Shown here: positions 47,941-60,288 of the stretch, piece after piece
How positions within the stretch are numbered: position 1 is the stretch's first letter
Layout: each line of letters starts with the position of its first letter
Source of the DNA: Climacium dendroides
Lineage: Eukaryota; Streptophyta; Bryopsida; Hypnales; Climaciaceae
Reading direction: 5' to 3'
DNA: 64,000 bases
Assembly: GCA_950106755.1 (NCBI GenBank)
Contig: OX467082.1
Coordinates: 25,296,001-25,360,000 of the forward strand
Notes under the pieces: model-generated
What the model was told of the DNA's origin: nothing
Seen by the model: the letters and a program-made list of their open reading frames with translations, nothing else
The model's database searches: none
Position numbers and translations under genes: made by a program

Positions 47941-50900
47941 TCATGTTTCCGGTGACGGGTTGGCGATGGGCTTCCAAGCAGTGGCACACAGCACCACCTG
48001 CTCTTTCCATGTGAGGTACAGTTTGTTATCGTTGATGCTAAGTCCCCACCCCTCTTTGTATCTGCGCAGGTTCAAACCATTTGAACCTTTAGCTTCATTT
48101 CAAGTCCTTACACAATTGTATACTAGTACACTCTACGAACAAGTTCATATTAATCCGAGGCAGTGTATGAACAAGTTCAGGTTAATCCGAGTAGTATGTG
48201 CAACCACACATTTGATTGGAATTGGAAGACGTTAAAAGAAAAAAATAAATTTACGTCTACATTCTTACGTATAGCTCAAGCCAAATTCCGTTTGCCTCGG
48301 CTACATTCCCTCAGCTCCAGCAAGCTCTCTCAGACGTTAAGGTCGAGGTAAATAATACATCATCGCTGTACGAATACAGACTGGATCGATCTTACCAGTA
48401 CAGCTATCGATATCTTCGAGCTCAGGTTCAATTAAGTGTACGTACACGTGCGCATATAACTTATACGTACGAAAGGCAGTACAGTGTACACTTAATTGCG
48501 TGAAGCCGAAAAAACACTATTAAAGATGGAAGCTAGCTAGCTATCAAGGTACCACCCTTCGAATCCCGAAACTGATGCAATTCAGCACTAAAAAAACATG
48601 TTCTGTACAGCACCCTTTGACCAATTAAAATAACAGGGAATATATTATATACATAATATACTAGCCAGGAATTTAATATTGATTTCTAATTAATGCGGAT
48701 ATGATTGGGTCACAGGGGATTCATTGAATTCAATGAATCCCCTGTGAAAAATCTGCTAGTGGCTACATGGTCCCAGGCATGGTTTTCGTGTACAGGCACC
48801 CTTCACATCCCGACACTGATCGATATCAATATGCCATTCAGTATTCATTTTAAAAACATTCTCGGTCGATCTGAAATTAACCAACACCGCAAATTAAGTA
48901 AAATAACATTCAGAAACAAGGAATATTTAACATTATTTAGCCAAGAATTTAATACTTCTTATTTATTATTTAACGATATTTAAAAGTCCTGAAGCTTGTC
49001 AGACCTCTTGAGGAGTGCCCGGACGTCGTCCACAGCATCGTCGCTGAAGTTGCAAGACAAGAACCCTCTCCTTTGCAGCCTCTCCTCCCACTGCAAACCT
49101 TTCTGCTGCCGCTCCACATTCTGAGGCACCTCACAAGCCACGAAGTGGACGGCTTTTCTTGCCCACATCCGCTCCAACAAGAGCCTCTCCGAGCTAGTCC
49201 TGGTGAAGCTCTCGTCCAGGGAGTCGAACAGGAGAGAGTATAAACGCAGACCCTCGCAGAAGGAAGTCAGGAAGCTCGGTGAAACCAGGTCCATCTCTTC
49301 TTCCACTACGACCAGGATCTGCGTGCATGCATGGGAGTATGTAAATACAGTTCGAACATCAATGTCGTTACGTGGGCGCGATTAAATCTTAGCTAATGTC
49401 GGTAGTTGTGACATGCATATATGTCGTCGATCGCTCGCCAGGTATGGCTTTAAGTTTCAGGCCGGCCGCGTCCCGAAGTAGTGGAATACCACCAATGTAT
49501 ACCAATTAGCGGAACGGACGTTGCATGCATGCGGGGAGGTTTGGAGTTAGTAGGTCAACATCTTGCATGAATCAATGATGGTTGAGTCCAGACTGAGACA
49601 GAGACTGCGCAGTGTGGTTCCTACGCTTTTCTGAGTCCTAGATGGGAGTGCCAGCTTTTGCTGGTAGATAACCTGTGCGATTGATTGGTGGAGAATCTAG
49701 ATGGGGACTAGTGTCTAGATGCCTGGGAGGGTGCGAGCGACGACAAGGGGATATGGACATGTTACACTGACGGACGTGAGTATCGAGGTCGAGAAGGGTA
49801 GGGACATGTGTTTGCCTTCGCCTGGACGTACAACAGAGAACACACTTCACTAGCAGAAGTCCACTACACAAAAGGTGGGGGTAGGATGATAGTACTCTAA
49901 GCATTGATGACTTTTAACTAGTGTGCTTGTCGTTTAGCTCGATCACACTACTACAAAATTTTAAGCTTAAATGCTATGCACAAAAAAACTTTGGTGTCAT
50001 TCTTACGGTGTCATTGTTTTTATCCCATCTTTTAACTAGAGAACCGGAGAGTCCTGAACCAAGCATGTCAATCGTATATTCACCCCAGGCAGGGTAAATC
50101 TACAAATTGCGCTCCTTGCTACCTAAGCAGTCTGTTTCCAGCGTCCTATGTAGCTTGGCTGTAACTCACGTAATAAATATTCAACATGGAGCACAATCGT
50201 CAATGAAAAAAGTAAAGCAATGTGTAAGCTCGCACGATCACTACCAGCTGCTAGATAATCCTTTTCATAAATCAACCTTCAAAGAAAGAAGAATGGAAGT
50301 GAACTCAGTACAACGTTATAAACGTGAGCGTTACTCACCTTGGGATTGGCCTTCCGAAACGTACAGAGGAGACGATCACGCGGACTCCACTGGTCCCCAT
50401 CGGACACCACCTCCGACACGTGATGCAGCGTGTGGTTGCAAGTGATGGCCAGGACTTCGTCTGGACGGAGCTCCAGCTTGGCGAGCTCCAGCTTGTCCAG
50501 TCGATCCAGCGGCTGGTGCGTGACGCTGAACTCGAAGGGGACGCCCATGAGGCGCGCGAACCGCTCCAGGCGCGTCATGATCTGCTTCATCACGCGGAGC
50601 GCGCTCTCTTCCCGAGAGATTACGATGGTGGTAAGACGCAGGTGAGGAGTGCCGTCCGCCCGGGTGGCGAGAGCTTCCAGAAGGGTTGGCCATTGTGTGC
50701 AGTAAGTGCTGCTCATGTCCACGATGTGGATCTTCATCTCGCCCTCGAAAGCCTCCATCAGGGAGGCGTTTCCTGCCACATGACCAAACGTCGTCCATGG
50801 ACTGGCCTCCTGGAAAATCGTATCACAGCTCTTACCCCTTAGTTAAGTCAAGTCCCAAATGACTGCCTCTGTTACAAGAAAAAAAATACGCAATACGAGT

Positions 50901-51871
50901 ACTTGATTAATTGACAGTACGGACTTCTTCAATCCACAATCCATATTATTCTTTGCCAGGCATCAAGCCATCAACCAATTAACAAGTCAAATCCCAATCA
51001 TAGTAATCAATCATCGCAATCAAGAGGAACTCTGGAGAAGACTCTACACTGTTTACAACTTCGGTATTTCAATTGTATCTGAGACTGAGGCTTCAGTTCA
51101 AAGAAACAGGATGTTGAAAGAGAACAGAACCTAGCAAAAAAAAGCAGTCGTTACAGAAAACTGAACCGTCCTTTGGAACAATGCTCCCAATGCCTGACCA
51201 GAGATAGGTACAGCATGAGTGAGTGTGAGTGGTTACGTTTTCTGTACCTGATAGTCGAGGATCATTTTACGCAGCTTGTCAAACGAATATGTCTTCTCCG
51301 CCGCAGCAGAAAGAATACGGTGGCAACTAACTCCCGTTCCCGTGACCCGACAGAACAACGCTTGCACAAAACAAGCAGCCAACCTCTGATCAGCATCCCC
51401 ATACGGCGAACTAATCTCATTCAACACCCACATCAGGTTCTTCACACGTCCCGCATCGCTCACAGCCACCGCTCTTGCACATTCCACGAGCAGATTCGCA
51501 ACCCACTGCGACTGAGCTCCAGCTCCACCCCCGCTGTTACTCGGCCTGTTGTAGAAAGCATGCTGCGGACACGCGTAACCTCCGAATTCAGCCAGCATGT
51601 TGTCATCAATGTCGGCCCTCGCCGCACAGACTTTCTCCGGACTCGAGTACTGCCAGTCTTGTGGATCCCTGTCGGAATGGTGCTGGAGCCGAAAGAGAGG
51701 GAAGGATTCGGAGTAGAGATGTTGCTGTTCTTCGGAGCTTGGTGGCGGGAAAGTATTGGAGGTCGAAGCTCCAGCTTCGCTAAACAGGCTTGAGCCTTCA
51801 TTGCTGGTGTGGAGGTCGCTGACGGGCTCGATTGGGGGATACTCGGCGTATTTCGCCAGAAGCTTGTCCAT
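47941..51871 (-). CDS. SHR: SHORT-ROOT-like GRAS transcription regulator
   Basis: Four minus-strand exons join in frame to about 509 residues: 51248-51871, 50339-50809, 49005-49318 and 47941-48061. The N-terminal about 125 residues are Ser/Pro-rich and variable. The GRAS domain follows: leucine-rich region LLVECARAVAVSDAGRV with MWVLNEISSPYGDADQ, SPWTTFGHVAGNASLMEAFE, VHIID equivalent IHIVD (235-239), TYCTQWPTLLEALATR, RFARLMGVPFEFSV, then VVVEEEMDLVSPSF and DDVRALLKR. The last exon supplies the SAW motif (YKEGWGLS, TWKEQVVLCATAWKP, ending at TGA 47941-47943). STYCTQWPTLLEALATR and the YKEGW follow-on are SHORT-ROOT hallmarks; the well-known member is a mobile nuclear/cytoplasmic regulator of root radial patterning that partners SCARECROW. 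All domain blocks are present. Three phase-consistent introns are unusual compared with many flowering-plant GRAS genes. The start ATG has an open frame upstream, so a longer N terminus is possible. Confidence 0.93.
48429..48499. repeat. intronic inverted repeat
   Basis: CAATTAAGTGTAC (48429-48441) faces GTACACTTAATTG (48487-48499) across about 45 bases that are rich in GTAC and TACGTA words. It lies in the last intron of the GRAS gene. Confidence 0.7.
48711..48746. repeat. perfect 36-bp palindrome without spacer
   Basis: The half-site CACAGGGGATTCATTGAA is followed at once by its exact reverse complement, centred on GAATTC. It lies in the last intron of the GRAS gene. Confidence 0.97.
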
Positions 51872-54390
51872 GACCTGAATCAGAAACTCGCAATGGTGAT
51901 GCTGGAGGCTTTTATGGGAGCTTCTGGTAGATTACGGTGCCGAATTGTGAGGTTTGGGACCAGGGGTTGGGACTCACTTTCTCTTGGTGCTTTCGGAGGC
52001 GAGAACTCGCCGTGGAGAACTCGCCAGGGCTTGGAGAACTCGCGGTCCTCCAAGCTCGGGTAAACTTGTAGTACTTGGAGGAATTCGAGAGCGCTCATCC
52101 TGAGCTAGCACTGAGTTACTGGAACTCGTGCTACGATCAACTTTGCTGGTGCAGACAGCTCGGCAGGCCGTCTGGAAATTGGGTAAGAAGCTAGCGCGAG
52201 CTTGAGGCAACCCTTGATGTCCGTGGCAATCAATGAAATATACAGTGGATGCATCAATTCAAGCCACCCTAGCTTGGGTTTCGATCTCTAGCTTCCAGTT
52301 TCTTCCACTTGAAATTAGAGAATCGAACATGATCGTAATCTAGTTTCCCTTGCGCAACTGGAGTCTTTCATTCTTCTTCGCAAGGAGATCGATGGCGTGA
52401 GGGTTTCCCTTACGTAGGAGAACGCTCGCTGCACATGCAACTGCCATAATTGCTGCTAGATTTGGCACCGGAAACTAGTTGGTGCTGTAACGTAACAACC
52501 CGACAAGTATCCCCGTAGTCTTAGGTCCTACTATTGAAGGCGGAATTTCAACCGATTGACTGACCTGAAGCTAGGCTCTCAATCCCACTACTGTATTACT
52601 CGCTCGTCACTCCACTACACGTCCTACTCTACCGCACATGATTGAGCGCACTCAGGAATTCTTCGGACTTCGACTGGTCTGTGACCTAGCTAGCAACTTT
52701 GTCCTACTTCTCCGTCACCGAATAGCCACAACAACTTGGGGGGTTCAATCTCGCCCTAGCTATCAAGATTTCCAGTTCGAATAGGTTCGCTCGCTCTACT
52801 CAACCCCACGTACTCCCACCTAATCTCCCGTGACCCTATATGGCGACATCTCTAAACACGAAAGAAGAACCAAGAAGGTTGAGCGACGAGCTAGAGAGCA
52901 TCTGCAACTAGCCCTTACTTTACAGACGCCGAAGCAACTGCCGTACGTGGTGAAACTCCTCGGGCTTGTCCAAGCTCCAGCAGCAAAAGCCACGGTGACG
53001 ACCCAGCAGCTTCTTCTGCTTAGAAGGAGGCGCCGCTCTACCCATCGCCCCACCTAGCTCTGCCTGGCCTCCTCCAGCACCGGCAACTCTGCACCGTGCT
53101 TGCTTGTCCGGAGTATGATATTTAATTTATACCGCGCGCGGGCTTGGATCATGGTGGTCGCCTCCTCCCGGCCTCTGTTACACAACGCACCATGCGGCCT
53201 CGGGCCATGAGCCGCATGTAATATGTTGCAATCGGTATAACTGCACTTGCTGGCTTGCTTAAGTTCCCTCTCGAATCCCCAAATCCCCAAACTCAAATCC
53301 CTGAATGAGCAACGCTGCTCCTGCAGGCGCAGACAGGAACTGCTGCTCCGGCCTGCTGCTGCCCAGGTCCTGTACAGGAAAGCAGGCGCTGCTCCTGTGA
53401 CTCAGCGGGAGTCTGCACTCGTCTGCACTCTCATCAAGCCTGCAGCTACTCGGTCTCTGCCACTATTGTCTGTGAATTGTAGAGAATTTGAAGATTTTAG
53501 AGCATTGGGTGACATAAGGTAATGGCAATCATCGGTGGACAAGTTACCTGCCTAGCTGATTGACATATATATACATATTTTATATACCCATGCATTTATA
53601 TTCTTGTATATTCATACATACATAAACATCATATGTCGTTTTGTTCGACCAGACAGCCAAGAGTTCAGTATATGCTAGCTTGCTTGCTTGGATTCGGCTA
53701 ATCAGTCTGGTACTAGCAAGCTCCAAGGCTGACTGTTAATCACATACTGGGAGGATCTTGGGATTTATATGAGAGACCCCAAGGGAATCGATGATTTACT
53801 ACGGTAACCCAAGCTTCATATAAGCTTAACTTAATTGATGATTTCAGAACTTAAGGCTTCACTACACTCACTCATTGATCTCGATGCAGAACTTCTACAG
53901 TAGCTACGGTCCGACCTTAGCGGTCCTAGCCTACGCGAACAGCTAGCTCGCTGCAGAACAATGATGGAATGATTGGTAGATTCCACTGTGGCCGTCAGGG
54001 TTCCTGCAGCAAAGCTTAGCAACACTACTGCCGGGGGAGCTGAATCCGCCAGCCCTGAGCTCAGTTGAATGACTTGAACAACTATAGTCTATTAATAGCT
54101 AGGACACCTTTTTGTTGATTTTTTAAAAACATGGGAAAAAAAAATACAATAATTGTCATATTAACTGTCGCTAGGAAAATTGAGCCCTTGACGTCGAGAG
54201 GTCGATTGACAGAAAGTCAGTGACGCTGAGACCAAGTGCACCTGGAGAACGTAACGTAGCCTGACATCTGACTGCGTGCCTGGTCTCAGAGTGTTTTGTA
54301 TCATTTATTTTGAGTGCCCCACAGAAAGCTATCTTCACTGGAACCAATGACGAAGCCTCTGTAACGTAGGAGGTCCATAAATCGCCCAAT
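51872..54390. other. 5' flank of the GRAS gene, no separate gene recognised
   Basis: The first 300-400 bases are moderately GC-rich, with an AG-type acceptor context immediately before the ATG (TTCAGGTCATGG), so a 5' untranslated intron is possible. Open frames at 52830-53057 and 53247-53522 lack domains and splice support. A TA-rich run (about 53560-53640) and TATATATATA-like words occur farther upstream. Confidence 0.4.
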
Positions 54391-54394
54391 TAAG

Positions 54395-54690
54395 AGCTGG
54401 AACTGAATTTGGGGGAGGTGAAGCTTCTTGAAATATTTTTCAGTCAATTTTTCTTGAAAGACAAGTGGAATTGGCATCTAACCCAAGTCGTTTCATGGTT
54501 TTTGGAGCTTTATGGAATTAGTTATGAAATTTTGAAGTGGAAATGGCATAGGGCTCTAAAATCGCCCACCTCCTCCAATCAGTCCAATGTACATTGCTAA
54601 AGGCTATGAAGAAGAAACATGTACAAATAGTGTACATTTGAAGAGGTGGGAAATTTTAGAACTTGTGCGCTTTTAGAACTTCCTACATTA
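54395..54690 (-). repeat. dispersed repeat R1, copy B (inverted)
   Basis: Reverse-complement counterpart of 18880-19190. On the plus strand it reads GACAAGTGGAATTGGCATCT, then GAGCTTTATGGAATTAGTTA, then GAAATGGCATAGGGCTCTAA and a GCCCACCTCCTCC word. It ends with GTACATTTGAAGAGGTGGGA and TTTTAGAACTT. Confidence 0.8.
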
Positions 54691-56085
54691 CATCCATGAA
54701 TGTGAACTTTAATCCTTAAATGCCTTGATCCTTTTTCAAATTTTGGCACATTTTTGCTTATATCTTTGTACATAAATGTCATTTACAATAATTTTATGAA
54801 ATTGGTCTTTAATGAAGGTTGTCTTTTCAACATTCAAGTATTACATTGGATGAATGAAAAGTTAGTTGGACTAAACAATATTTGCAAGCCTTCCGTTGAT
54901 CATTTGGAATATGAACATTAGAACGCTTAAGGATTAACTCATGCAAAATGGGAATGAAATTTGACATATTCATCCCAAAGTGTATACATCCATCCAAAAT
55001 AGAATGATAGATAATTGCACAAAAAATTGTAATAACTAGTAACTTAGTTCAACAAATCCTAAACCATTTCTAGATTCTTTCACCCACAATCTAGAGAGGA
55101 AGATAAAATCTTGGAATTTGACATTCACACAAATGAAATTTTTTGTTGCATCAAAGTTCAAACTATAGGGGTACACAATCACACCTTCTTCACGAAGATA
55201 GCTTCTCGGTTTTCACCAGCCTTTTTTGTCATGTAGAGAACGAGAGTAGAGAATACACAACAAAATTTACGAGTACGAAACACGCAATCGGTGCCAAACA
55301 TAGGATCAAGGCATAGAACATACAAGTTATATCGAATGCAAGATAAAGCACAAAACGCGAGCTTCAACACAAAAGAAAAACAAGAAACATAACAAACATA
55401 GCGAACATGAACTATGAAGTAAAATATACTTCTTGTTCAAAGTCTTCTACACGCCCATTCTTTTGCTCTAAAAGAGAACAATCAACGTCGAGAAGATTTA
55501 GCAGCAGAAGTATATTCTACCAACAAGAAGCCAACACGAAGCCACCACGTTCTCCATTCTTCATAGAATATATGGGTGTGCAATAAAGAAGGTGTGACTA
55601 TCCCTGATGTCACACACACATCAGGAAGTTAGTAATCACCAGTGTCTTATTAGATATGGGAAGTAGAATATGACCCCAAATACTTTTTTTTATATCACTT
55701 TCACATGCAACACAACATTTATGCATCATGTTAAAAAAAACTCCATATAAGCACGTGCTAGAACAGCCATGTGTCTCCCTGGAGCTGCTAAGCTTAATTT
55801 ACGGCCAGCTGCTCTGTGAATGGCACAAGTTAAATTGAGCACTGGCGAGTTTGATTCGCAAAAAAAACACTAACTTAAAGGATTGAAATCATTGAACCTA
55901 AGCCTGAGATTCTAGCTTGGTTTGCAACTTGAATCATGCAGGTCATCGCAGAAACTTTATTGCTACATTTTTCCATTATTTTTTCCCCCTCTTTGACCTC
56001 CCAATCTAATTGTGTTCAACCAATGTGGACAGGAACTCAACTCTTGAAGGATGAGCGGGTCACCGCGGAAATCATATAGTTTGGT
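54691..56085. other. AT-rich stretch, no gene recognised
   Basis: No supported frame. At about 55180 and 55590 the words CACACCTTCTT and AAGAAGGTGTG face each other about 410 bases apart and could bound a small decayed element or solo LTR; no target duplication was found. Confidence 0.45.
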
Positions 56086-56770
56086 ATCGTGTGAATTGTT
56101 GGCTAAAAAAATATGCAAAAAGCACTCATTGGAAGTCAAACTACTATAGAAGACCTCCCCTTTTCCCATAAACTTTGGAGGATGAATAGTTGCACTTCTG
56201 TCCTGCATAGAGAGATTCTTTGTCACTCATTGGCCAAAAAATGCCCTCGGCATTGTTTATGGGTTACACCCAAAAGGACAACACAAAATTTCGGTCGGTG
56301 ACACGGAATCCTTCTAAGGTAAGAGCTTCTAAAAGCACGTAGGCTATAAAAATCGCCCCACCTCCTCAAATGTATACTATTTGTACGTGTTGATTTTTCA
56401 AAGCCTTCATAAATGTAAAAACATTGTACATTTGAAGAGGTGGGCAGTTTTAGAGTCCCATGTCATTTCCACTTCAAATTTTCATAACTAATTCCACAAA
56501 GCTCCAAAAAATAAGAAACAAATTTGGGTGAGATGCCAATTCCACTTGTCTTCTGAGGAAAATTTACTAAAAAATATTTCAAAAAGTTTCATATCTCCTA
56601 AATTCAGTTTTAGCTTGATTTTAATGGACAATTTATGAACCTCCTACCTAATGTAAGATAGAAGTGCACATGTTCATCTTGGGAATTTCGTGCGAACTGA
56701 AGGGGAGGTATTGCACAATAGTTTGGCCTCCAATGAGTGCTCTTGGGATTTTTTAAGCAAATGATTCAAA
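56086..56770. repeat. dispersed repeat R2: inverted arms with an R1 copy between them
   Basis: The left arm (about 56086-56165: GTGTGAATTGTTGG, GCACTCATTGGAAGTCAAAC, GACCTCCCCTT) is reverse-complemented at about 56695-56770 (GGGGAGGTATTG, TTTGGCCTCCAATGAGTGCT). R1 copy C (56335-56650) lies between the arms. A direct copy of the left arm is at 63715-63870. Confidence 0.75.
56335..56650 (+). repeat. dispersed repeat R1, copy C with internal hairpin
   Basis: Direct counterpart of 18880-19190. At its left end CCCCACCTCCTCAAATGTA (about 56353-56371) pairs with TACATTTGAAGAGGTGGG (about 56428-56445), giving a stem of nearly 20 bases with one mismatch and a loop of about 55 bases. Confidence 0.85.
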
Positions 56771-57690
56771 TAGTACTAAAAAGGATGGTTTTCAAGGTGA
56801 CCATCTCATCCTCTAAGGATTAAGATAAAACCAACAAGTTTCTAAAATGGTTCAAATGTGTCTTGAAATGTGTTCATACATAGTGATCATCCAAACAATG
56901 AATACATATCTCCAATATAGCAAGGGCCAATAAAAAAAAATTTAAACAAAAAAACACTCCATTTTCAGGTCATTTTTTAGTTAATTTTCATATTTTTTTC
57001 CACGATAATTTATTTTTAAAAATGTCGGTGATGAATTTTCAAATTTCAATCATGTAGGTCTATAAAAAAAAACATTTGTATGCACATCTTTCATGTTAAA
57101 AAAAATGTCATTATGTCACAGAATTTGATCAATAGAGAGTTCAATTTTAATATGCTGCATGACAAAATTTTCTATTGTAATTACATATTTTTTCTATGTA
57201 TTCAGTTTGTAATTAGATCCAACAAAAAAAATCCAACAGAGCCTACCATTGGCCCCATAAGTACACAACCTCTTTTTTCCAACCATTTTTATTAGCTCTA
57301 GTCAGCTCATCAACAAGTTTTAATTTTTTCATGTTCTCGGCTCGGTCAAACCTTACAAACACAGACCGAAATTAAATTATTCTCAACTCTCTCAAGGCCT
57401 TCATTTCATTTTCGCCGCAAGATGCTTCTTTTTTTTTCCGGGTTATTCAACCTTTTTGTTACGGTGGCATCATTCAATGATCTATGTCCGTACCCAAAAT
57501 AATAATAATCATCGTAATAATAATAGAGCCCATAACCAATACCCCCAAACACAAGTGGGCGCAACATTTTGGTTGCTAGTTGTTTGGACGTAGTCGCGCA
57601 AATAAAGCCACATGGGCACCCCCGAAAGTAATTACGTCTCTACATTATTATAGAGCTTCCCCCACACCTTGGAATTCAATTCTACTAACT

Positions 57691-57722
57691 TCGGTCGGTC
57701 GGTCGGTCGGTCGGTCGGTCGG
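57691..57722. repeat. (TCGG)8 microsatellite
   Basis: Eight uninterrupted TCGG units. It is GC-rich and CpG-containing within AT-rich sequence. Confidence 0.97.
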
Positions 57723-59954
57723 GGTTGGCTTGAACAAGTTCGAAGTACTTGTTGTATATGGTATGTGTGTGTATTGATCATACCCTTTATTATTGTAAGA
57801 GTTTGAAGGGCCTTGAAAATTCAATGAAATTCAAAGCCGCACCACTCAATCCACCATTAAGGAAATGAATTATTGGGTGGCAGATGAATTTAAAGGTCCG
57901 GTCCAAGAGCTGGGCCAGGTGAGGCAACAAAAAAAAAATTGATGAAATAAAAGATCCACAGACAAAGAATCCCTGGGTGTAAGAAATAAACCCGCACTAC
58001 AACTTAAATTCACCTTAATCGGCACTAATTTCACCTTGTAGCATCTGAGTGAAAAATATTGAGAATTTTGTACTGATTTAAAATTAAATTACTGTGTGCT
58101 TCGTGAGGGAAGTAAAGGTATGTGTACCCAGAAATTGCCACTTGAAATGAATGAACGATGTACATTTTGGGTGCGTATACAGGGTGTACTTGGGGTTGGA
58201 TTTATCCTTGATGTGTGCCAAGGCTGCCATGACTTTATACCGTATTGTAACCATTAATCCAGGGTGCAGTGAGAGTGTGAAATTAAGCATCAAGTTAAAT
58301 ACTTACCATAAGTTTTTAAGAGGAGGATCAACATGAAATAACTACAAAAAAATTGATTCCATCTGTTCTTGGAGATTCTCATAATAAAACGTTCAAGATT
58401 AATGTTTCTAAAATGACTGAAGAAGTATTACTGTGCTGGGTATGTAGTAAATTTTTTTAATAAATTTAACATGTGGTTGATTTCCATTGAGATGGGAGTT
58501 ATGTAGTAATTTGATATGCTCTCTGGAACTCTGAATCTTTTCAAACTATTCCTAAACAGTTAACACTGTTCCTTTCCCCCAAAAAACTGAGATTGCTGGG
58601 AAAAAAAGTTTTATCATAGTGTTGGGAACTTTTAAATAATAATTTCAAGACTTACTCTCTTTATCCATCCCACTAAATACTCAAAATTGGACATAGTGTG
58701 TGTATCACTAAACCGCTCTATTTATTGTTTTGGTTGTTGAGCAAGTGATGTGGAATTCAAATCAATTCCTGTTTAATTAATTGTAAAAATTCTACATAAT
58801 GATCAACAATCGAAATTGATAGATGGAACGATTTTAGTGGTGCACGCACTATTTCATTGGAGTTTTTTTAGTGGGATGGAAGAGTATTTATTATTTTGAT
58901 CCTACTCGAATTTGACCTGTAAAAGTTCTTTGGGTGCCATTTAGAACAAAATTGCCACAAAATAGGACATGTTGAAAATAAGATTAATCAAATGGTGAAA
59001 TTTGTGATCTCTTTTACAACTTCTAATTAACCATAGGATCTTGTATCTAACTTGCGTGTTTCCATCAGATTGGCATATTTTTATTTCACATTAGATTTAA
59101 TAGCACTTGGTTTTTTTATTATCTTGTATATCCTTCTATATAATGATTATTTAAAGGATGAAAATGATGTTTTCTTCTTGTTCCCAACTCAATTTTCTAA
59201 AATAATCTCAAAATCCTCATGATAGTAGAAGACAAGCATTTTTTCTAATGAAGTTTCAAAGTTAGGAAAGTGCTTGACTACACTTACTTACAATATTTCA
59301 AAGAATTACAAACACTCGAGAGTGCGTAAATATGATATGAGTGTATTGGATAAAATCCTAAAAAATATAAAAAATATTTAAAACTAAAGATGTGGTACAA
59401 AGATAATCAAAATTTTAGATTATATATTAAGGATGTTGCAAAGTTTCAAGTAATTAAATAGGTATTTTTTAAGAGTATTTAAGATGGTGCTTTGTCAAAA
59501 ATTCAACCATTTTCTTTTGGAAAGGGGGGGGGGCACTAACTTTTGACAAGGTTTTGTCAAGTATTTTTTCCTAGCTATAGGTTGCAAAAAATTTAATCCC
59601 TAAAGGACCTAGTGACCATTCATTGTACATAAGAAATCTTGGATACTTAGTTGTACATGAAATCAATTCTAGTTGGATGTTTGCAAAATTTTAAAACATG
59701 GTGTGAACATGTACTCCCTTTGTAGGAATATAAATTTTCCCCAATTAGGTGCCCAAATCAAAAGTCATGTTGCCTTGAACTCTTACAGCAATTACACTAG
59801 TGTCAAACAATATATGCAAAACTCATCTTCTAATTCTGAAATTTGATAAGTATGTAATTAATAGGATTTAGGATGAAAATTTCCAAATAATTAATTATGT
59901 GTAGTGCAAAAGTCTCACTCTAGGAGTCAAAGTCTGCAAGCCCCTTCGACACAG

Positions 59955-60288
59955 TTGCTAGCATGTGAGCTTAGGATCTTGAACCCATGAACCAAAGAGC
60001 CTAGGTTCCTATATTATAGGCACTTCTCTTGGTTACAAGATACTTATATTATAGGCGTCTATAATATTGGTATTTACATTATAAGCACCTTCCATAGCTA
60101 TAGGATATTTATATTATAGGGGTCTATATTATAGATACCCATGTTATAAGCACCTTTCATAGTTATAGGATATTTATATTATAGGTGTTTATGTTATATA
60201 GTACTTATGTTTCAATAGTTGTAGAGTACCTACTTACACCTAAACTCAAGGCTTTATAGGCTTGCATTTCTAGGCTCACATGCTAGCA
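59955..60288. repeat. inverted TGCTAGCATGTGAGC pair enclosing ATTATAGG tandem words
   Basis: TGCTAGCATGTGAGC near 59956 is exactly complemented by GCTCACATGCTAGCA at 60274-60288. Between them, GGATATTTATATTATAGG and related words repeat about every 60 bases. Similar words at 19290-19640 (GCTAGCATGTGA, GTTATAAGATGTCTATGTTA) suggest a small element family. Confidence 0.65.

Noticed and set aside
50279..50842. Long open frames opposite and out of frame to the GRAS gene (for example plus-strand 50324-50842)
   Set aside because: They are shadows of the GC-rich SHR coding exon; only the minus-strand frame matches GRAS motifs.
52830..53522. Plus-strand frames upstream of SHR (basic and Leu-rich peptides)
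   Set aside because: No domain, splice support or conserved motif; likely chance frames in the promoter region.
55180..55610. Possible solo LTR bounded by CACACCTTCTT / AAGAAGGTGTG
   Set aside because: Only an 11-base inverted word pair; no TG..CA ends or target duplication.
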